This document shows positions 37,693 to 42,456 of a stretch of DNA of 42,456 nt, one piece after another. Source of the stretch: a virus; the IMG/VR virus record IMGVR_UViG_3300048839_000328, positions 1 through 42,456 of that record; one strand, given 5' to 3'. How positions within the stretch are numbered: position 1 is the first letter of the stretch; every line of letters begins with the position of its first letter. The notes under the pieces are model-generated. The model had not been told where the DNA came from, ran no database searches, and worked only from the letters and a program-made list of their open reading frames with translations. Made by a program: the position numbers and the translations under genes.

Positions 37693-40485
37693 ATGCTCTC
37701 GCTCGACCCCACCACCCGCGCCGAGTACGACGCAGCCGAGACGCCATCGGCGCGAGCGGCGGCCGTTCTGGCGGCGATCACCGGCACCGTCACCGCGACC
37801 GTCTACGACGGCTCTGGCAATGTGCGCGGGTCTGGAACGATGGAATCACCGTGGGCGACCATCGTCGGGTCGAGGCTGATCATCGGCGAGGTGTCGAACT
37901 TCCTCGTGACGAGCGGAGGAACGCCGGATGCCGACTGGAAACTTGCGTTCGAGACAGCCCCTGGCTGGCTTGACTCGAGGTGGCTGAGTGGCCCGTTCGG
38001 ACTGACGGGTGATGCATGGGCCGACTTCACCTGGTCGCTGCCGACGTTCGCCACGGGCCAGAGCGGGCGGATGGGGACGGTCGAGGCGCAGGCGAAAGGC
38101 TACGAGCCGGTATCGCAGGACGAGACGGCGCAGTGGGACGTGCTGACTTTCGCGCAGGCGAGCTTCTCGTCGTCCTGGGCGGTGGCCGATGGATCGGCCC
38201 AGGCGCTCGACGCCGATGCAGTTCCGAGCCCGATCCAGATTTACCAGGGCCAGACCTTCGACTTCGCCGACTACATCGTGGGCGGCGTGCCGCCGTACTC
38301 GGTGGCGCTCGGATCTGGGTCGTCGCTGCCGCTCGGGGTCGCCAAGACGGGGCCGACGACGCTCTACGCGGCTGTCGATGCGCCGACCACGGAAGGCACG
38401 CCGATCGAGCTACTGCCGGAAGTGACGTTCGACATCGACGACTCGGCACCGTCGGTCACGCTTCCCACGTTCGGCGTGCTCTCGCACGTCGGCGGCGCGG
38501 ATCTGCCGTTCGCCGCAGCTCACGTGTTCAAGCAAGGCGACGTTCCCAGCGGGAGCTTCGTCGACTCGAATCTGACCGACTGGCAGTGCACGCCGGTCAC
38601 GCGCTGGCCGGACGGCTCGCTCAAGCACGCGATCATCGCCGGCCGGGCGACTTGCACGCAGAACGTGCGAAAGGACATTGCGCTCTCGGTATCTGCCACG
38701 GATCGCACCGGAACGGCGCTGACCGAAGCCAATCTCCTTGCGGCGTTGACGGCAGGGCAAAACACGCTTGAAGCGGGTTCAGGTGGCCAGCTAATCGACA
38801 TTCGTTCCCTGGTCGGCACGGCAGCCTTGCACAAGACGGTATGCGCGGGTCCGGTGATGTCGAACTGGATCTATCGCACAGCGATCACAGGGTCTACGAC
38901 GCTGGTTGCGTGGTTCGACGTTCGCCTTTACCTGGGCGGGCGGGTGGAAATTTTCCCATGGATCGAGAACGGATTTCTGACTGGTGATGCGCCAGCGAAT
39001 GACACGCGAACATGGACGCTGACCGTTGGGGGATCGCAGCGGTTCAGCCAGTCGGTGACGGTGGTGTATCGGACGCGGATTCCGCTGCTGAACGCTGCGC
39101 ACACAAGTTTCGCGCACTGGTCGAGCGATCCTGGGATCGTGCCGGTTCACAATGCCGCATACCTGCGCGCATCGCGGATGGTGCCGAATTACGGGTGGAC
39201 TGCGCCAAGCGAGGCGACGCTCAACGGGCTGACACAGGCTTACACGCCGAATATGCTGGCCGGCGTTCCCTCGTCAATGGGGACTGCTGGCGGGTCAGCG
39301 GCAATCTTGCCGCTCCCACAGGCTCTCTACTGCACCAGCGCCGATGTTCGAGCCTACCGGGCAGCGGTGGTGTTCGGGCTCTCTGGCGGGTCGTGGTCGG
39401 TGCATCTGCGTGACAGCGATTACGGTCACGAGCCGTTCGCGTTCGTGAATCGTCCGAATGTCTCAGATCAGAGCGGGTCGCCCGCGACACCGGCAGGCAC
39501 TGGCGCGACGAATGGAACGGCAGTGACGACGCATCAGCCGAGTTACGGATATCTACCGTGGCTTGTGACTGGTCGGTGGTGGTTCCTTGACGAGTCTCTG
39601 TTCTGGACGAACTGGAACTACTGGAAGGCGAACACGGATCAACGTCGCGGCCTTGCCTACGCGCAGAATCAGTCGCTCTATCCGGCTTATGCCGCGTCGG
39701 CGTCAGCGGGCATCTGCGACTCCACGAACGGCACCTATGTTCCGCGTGGCGCGGCGTGGAGTCTCCGAACGCTTGCGCAGTCGCTTGCCATCGTTCCGGC
39801 GTCGCATCCGTGCTATGCGTCACTGAAGGCGTCCTGGGAGGCGAATTGCGGCTTCTACCACGCGATGTACGTCACCGGGACACATGACCGAGGCTACGGC
39901 GAGCCTAGCCGAGCGGGAAGTGCGCTCGGGTTCATGGGCGAGTACGGCAACCCATACGGCAATGCGACGTATTGGGGCGGCGCAGGTTGGATGTATGGGA
40001 TGGTCAATCAAGTGTGGGGCTTCACGAAAGACCTTGATCTGCCGCAGACGACTGGAACTGAGCACGATGCGGTTGTCGCTCACGCGATGAAGTGGTCAAT
40101 CGGCTGCGCTGGCGGTGCATCTGGCTGGAATTACCGGCGGTTTACGACATACGGCGCGGTCATCGGAAATGGCACGACCCTCGCGCTGCATCCAGATTTT
40201 GCGACGGCACTTTCTGCGCACGAGGCGTTTTACTCGCTTGGGTCACTGGATGCCTCGGCAGGGCTGTCGCTGAAGCAGCACAGCAGCAATACCGATCTTA
40301 TTTCTGCGTCGTCGTCATGGCCGTATTTCGGGCAACAATTCGCGGCCCTGGCCTACGCGACAGAATTTGGGCTACCGGGTGCAAGCGATGGATGGGCGCG
40401 GGTTACTGGCGCGCAGAACTTCGCCGCGACGGCCACGCAATTTAATCAAGACCCTGTTTACGGAATCGTCCCGAGGTCAGCATGA
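37693..40485 (+). CDS. Large tailspike-like protein, putative polysaccharide-degrading enzyme (930 aa)
   Basis: ATG 37693 is four bases after the previous stop. The first 300 residues are small beta domains (AQASFSSSWAVADGSAQ; VGGVPPYSVALGSGSSLPLG, an Ig-type motif). Residues about 260-460 include VTRWPDGSLKHAIIAG, a pattern known from the N-terminal barrel of YetA/rhamnogalacturonan-lyase-like proteins. The last 350 residues look like an alpha/alpha-toroid carbohydrate enzyme (YLPWLVTGRWWFLDESLFW; YAAS; WSLRTLAQSLAIVP; YGEPSRAGSALGFMG; GYG/WNYRRF). GC drops towards the 3' end. The depolymerase role is inferred. Confidence 0.75.
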   Translation: MLSLDPTTRAEYDAAETPSARAAAVLAAITGTVTATVYDGSGNVRGSGTMESPWATIVGSRLIIGEVSNFLVTSGGTPDADWKLAFETAPGWLDSRWLSGPFGLTGDAWADFTWSLPTFATGQSGRMGTVEAQAKGYEPVSQDETAQWDVLTFAQASFSSSWAVADGSAQALDADAVPSPIQIYQGQTFDFADYIVGGVPPYSVALGSGSSLPLGVAKTGPTTLYAAVDAPTTEGTPIELLPEVTFDIDDSAPSVTLPTFGVLSHVGGADLPFAAAHVFKQGDVPSGSFVDSNLTDWQCTPVTRWPDGSLKHAIIAGRATCTQNVRKDIALSVSATDRTGTALTEANLLAALTAGQNTLEAGSGGQLIDIRSLVGTAALHKTVCAGPVMSNWIYRTAITGSTTLVAWFDVRLYLGGRVEIFPWIENGFLTGDAPANDTRTWTLTVGGSQRFSQSVTVVYRTRIPLLNAAHTSFAHWSSDPGIVPVHNAAYLRASRMVPNYGWTAPSEATLNGLTQAYTPNMLAGVPSSMGTAGGSAAILPLPQALYCTSADVRAYRAAVVFGLSGGSWSVHLRDSDYGHEPFAFVNRPNVSDQSGSPATPAGTGATNGTAVTTHQPSYGYLPWLVTGRWWFLDESLFWTNWNYWKANTDQRRGLAYAQNQSLYPAYAASASAGICDSTNGTYVPRGAAWSLRTLAQSLAIVPASHPCYASLKASWEANCGFYHAMYVTGTHDRGYGEPSRAGSALGFMGEYGNPYGNATYWGGAGWMYGMVNQVWGFTKDLDLPQTTGTEHDAVVAHAMKWSIGCAGGASGWNYRRFTTYGAVIGNGTTLALHPDFATALSAHEAFYSLGSLDASAGLSLKQHSSNTDLISASSSWPYFGQQFAALAYATEFGLPGASDGWARVTGAQNFAATATQFNQDPVYGIVPRSA

Positions 40486-41687
40486 CGCGCGTTTCCATCA
40501 CTCGAAAGATCAACGTGCGCGACCCGAGCGTTCTTCCGGCCTGGGTGCCTGAGCCCGGCACGTTCAAGGACATCAGCACGAACACGCTGTTCCAGGTGCG
40601 GCCGACAGGATGGCCGACAAGCGAAAGCGCGGGACCGTTTGCGAATTGGGCGGGTGGGGTCTACTGCGCCGATTTCGGATCGGCCGGCGCGTTGGCGGTG
40701 TTCGGGTCTGGGCATCTGTCTCAGGGCAGCCCGCTCTGGGCTGGCGTGTGGGCATTCGACCTCGCGACACTCGGTTGGCTTGGGCGCAACGTCCCTTCTC
40801 AGCCGCTTCTGGAAAACAGCACGGACTACGACCAGTACGGCCAGAGCATCGTTCCGGCCACGCTCGGTCACCCCTACGCTCCGCATACCTATGACGGGCT
40901 GGTCTACCAACCCACCGCGAATGGTGGGGGCGCCGACGGCTCGCTGATTCAGCTTTGTTCCGCTGGCACGCCGATCGCGGGGGCGAAGCGGGTCTTGCGC
41001 TTCGACTTGTCATCGGCATCCGATGCGCCGACCCGTGTGATCGACAACCTCGCGGCCGTCTCCGGCTCCTATCCGGCGTCGTGCAGCGACACGACGCGAG
41101 GGGGCTTCTGGGCTACTAGCGGAAACGGTCAAGGCACCCTCTCGTTCGTGAGCTTCGCGGACTGGAGCGTGACGGCGTATCCAGGCGTTGCCTTCAATTC
41201 CTACGGCAACACTTCGCTGATCTACGTGCCAGACAGGGATTGCATCGTCGCACTTTCCAGCGGGTCGGGCGGTGTCGGAACTGACGTTCGGGTTTGCCCG
41301 ATCGTGGGCGGAGTTCCGCAAGGCTGGGCGCTAGTTGTGCAGGCTGGCTCCATGCCGGACGCCCGCGCCGGCGGCGTCTGGTCGACGATTCTCGGCTGCA
41401 TCGTGAGCTACAAGGGCACAGATAGCTACGCGGCGGACCTCTCAAGTGGCTACGTCGTTCACAAGCTGGCGATCCCGTCCAACCTCGTCAGCGGAACCTG
41501 GTCATGGACGACCGAGACGCTGGCCGGGGTGGGGGGGGCAGTGCCACAGATTACTCGCGACGGCAACAACAACGTGCTCAACAACGGCTCTTGGAGCCGC
41601 TTCGTCGAAGCGCCGAGCGCGCGGTGCTTCTTGTTCGTCGGTTCGATCAACGGCCCGGTGCAAGCCTGGCGACTGACGGGGATGTGA
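40482..41687 (+). CDS. Beta-propeller-like (Kelch-type) tail protein (401 aa)
   Basis: The start overlaps the previous stop (ATGA). The sequence repeats short beta modules with Gly-Gly and aromatic residues (GGVYCADFGSAGALAVFGSG, PLWAGVWAFDLATLGW, HTYDGLVYQPTANGGG, GGFWATSGNG, TSLIYVPDRDCIVALS), as in Kelch-like propellers. It lies between two putative surface proteins and so may bind carbohydrate or serve as a spike base. The call is by pattern only. Confidence 0.7.
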   Translation: MTRVSITRKINVRDPSVLPAWVPEPGTFKDISTNTLFQVRPTGWPTSESAGPFANWAGGVYCADFGSAGALAVFGSGHLSQGSPLWAGVWAFDLATLGWLGRNVPSQPLLENSTDYDQYGQSIVPATLGHPYAPHTYDGLVYQPTANGGGADGSLIQLCSAGTPIAGAKRVLRFDLSSASDAPTRVIDNLAAVSGSYPASCSDTTRGGFWATSGNGQGTLSFVSFADWSVTAYPGVAFNSYGNTSLIYVPDRDCIVALSSGSGGVGTDVRVCPIVGGVPQGWALVVQAGSMPDARAGGVWSTILGCIVSYKGTDSYAADLSSGYVVHKLAIPSNLVSGTWSWTTETLAGVGGAVPQITRDGNNNVLNNGSWSRFVEAPSARCFLFVGSINGPVQAWRLTGM

Positions 41688-41688
41688 G

Positions 41689-42456
41689 ATGACCACGATT
41701 GTTTCGGTTGGGTCCGCTGGCGGGCGGGACTACTCCACGATCCAGGCTGCGTGGAATGCGTTGCCGTCAACGCTGGCAGATGACTATGTGTTCGAGTTGT
41801 ACAACGACAGTGAATTTACTGCCGGACTGGATACCAGCGCATCAGCAAAGACGATTGGGAGCTACACGGTCACGATCCGGCCCGCTGTCGGGCATGGATT
41901 CAAGGATCATGTCAACGCAACCACCAATGCACTGAGATATGACGCAAGCAAAGGTGTTGGAATCTCTGCTAGCTTGTATCTTGGTCGTGTTATCGACATC
42001 AATGCCCAGAATTTAATTCTGGACGGATTACAGATAAAGAACACATACGCCGGCAGCGGGCAAGCGATTCGTGGAACGGCCGCGAATATAACAATCAAAA
42101 ATTGCATCGTAGAAGGCAATTATGATTCAAACGCCGTAATTGAGGTAACAGGAAACCCATGCAACGTCATTAATTGCGTGGTAATTCAGAGATCGGCAAA
42201 CGTTGGCTCTACCGGTATTGCGTGCGAATCGGGGAAACAGAAGGGCAATATCATTGTCTACGGCGGCAGCGGAACGTCGTCTGGCAAGGGGCTTGTAAAT
42301 AATTGGAATTCCTGCACGGCGATTGGCAACGTCGTTATTGGGTTCGCTTCGGCGTTTGTTGCCAGTAGTACGACATTCAATTCCGCGTCTGATTACAACG
42401 CTACTGATCTTGCGACCATTGGCACCGGCCAGGGCACACACAACCTGACCAGCCTG
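41689..42456 (+). CDS. Beta-helix tail protein, N-terminal part, open at window edge
   Basis: ATG 41689 is one base after the previous stop. The opening MTTIVSVGSAGGRDYSTIQA is the standard start of right-handed beta-helix phage and surface proteins. Repeated rungs follow (LILDGLQIKNTYAGSGQAI, cut; ANITIKNCIVEG; CNVINCVVIQRS; KGNIIVYGGSG). It stays open to the last base and continues in frame at base 90 of the window if the map is circular. It is clearly AT-richer than its own C-terminal half and the rest of the genome, so this domain was probably acquired or exchanged. Receptor-binding or depolymerase role likely. Confidence 0.8.
   Translation, partial: MTTIVSVGSAGGRDYSTIQAAWNALPSTLADDYVFELYNDSEFTAGLDTSASAKTIGSYTVTIRPAVGHGFKDHVNATTNALRYDASKGVGISASLYLGRVIDINAQNLILDGLQIKNTYAGSGQAIRGTAANITIKNCIVEGNYDSNAVIEVTGNPCNVINCVVIQRSANVGSTGIACESGKQKGNIIVYGGSGTSSGKGLVNNWNSCTAIGNVVIGFASAFVASSTTFNSASDYNATDLATIGTGQGTHNLTSL
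42368..42456 (+). repeat. Near-identical terminal repeat, right copy
   Basis: Matches bases 1-89 with four substitutions and no gaps, in the same frame of the beta-helix gene. Circularisation across it removes 89 bases and restores one gene of about 507 codons. Confidence 0.85.

Overview
The window looks like an essentially complete genome of a temperate, short-tailed (podovirus-type) double-stranded DNA phage, cut open inside a tail gene. GC content is high, genes are tightly packed with many ATGA/GTGA stop-start overlaps, and no cellular housekeeping gene is visible. No tape-measure, tail-tube or sheath gene is seen. Instead a portal, scaffold, capsid, adaptor, nozzle and large internal 'ejection' protein row is present. 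Size and layout recall Bordetella phage BPP-1 and Burkholderia phage BcepC6B (both about 42 kb), so a betaproteobacterial (Burkholderiales-like) host is my inference. No reverse transcriptase or diversity-generating retroelement was found. The first 89 and last 89 bases align without gaps with four mismatches and lie in the same reading frame of one tail gene. The natural reading is a circular map of about 42,367 bp whose ends failed to close because of sequence variation.

Layout. 1-2534: end of the tail/receptor-binding cluster (3' part of a beta-helix/Ig protein, a small protein, and a fibre made of about twenty 14-residue repeats). 2555-4115: lysis cassette (holin-like, amidase endolysin, nested Rz/Rz1 spanins), then two terminators. 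4229-15724 (minus strand): one long leftward early operon. It holds a large serine integrase, about ten small accessory genes, an HNH-AP2 homing endonuclease, a pentapeptide-repeat protein, a C5-cytosine methyltransferase, a recombination module (PD-(D/E)XK exonuclease, DUF669 SSB-like protein, Sak4-like ATPase) and three micro-membrane proteins. 15758-16167: the genetic switch, with a one-domain repressor between two mirror-image promoters (TTGACA-17-GATAAT) carrying the same 16-bp operators in pairs 24 bp apart. 16174-20636 (plus strand): Cro-like and other regulators, a reverse-strand membrane gene, a primase-helicase, a dense CGTTAC/GTAACG cluster that may be the origin, and a RuvC-like resolvase. 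20626-35717: packaging and head genes (TerS, TerL, portal, scaffold, capsid, adaptor, nozzle, internal virion proteins). 35902-42456: collar/collagen-like fibre, beta-sandwich protein, large putative polysaccharide-degrading spike, propeller-like protein and the beta-helix protein that wraps to position 1.

How it works together. The repressor should silence both early promoters in the lysogen. Leftward transcription supplies integration, recombination and accessory functions, and rightward transcription supplies Cro and replication. A 14-bp dyad (GGATTAAcyCAATC) occurs exactly three times, ahead of the portal block, the capsid gene and the fibre block. It is the best candidate for a phage-specific late promoter/operator. 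Two copies of a two-hairpin terminator element close the lysis cassette and the scaffold gene. No gap longer than 300 bases without a gene was found.
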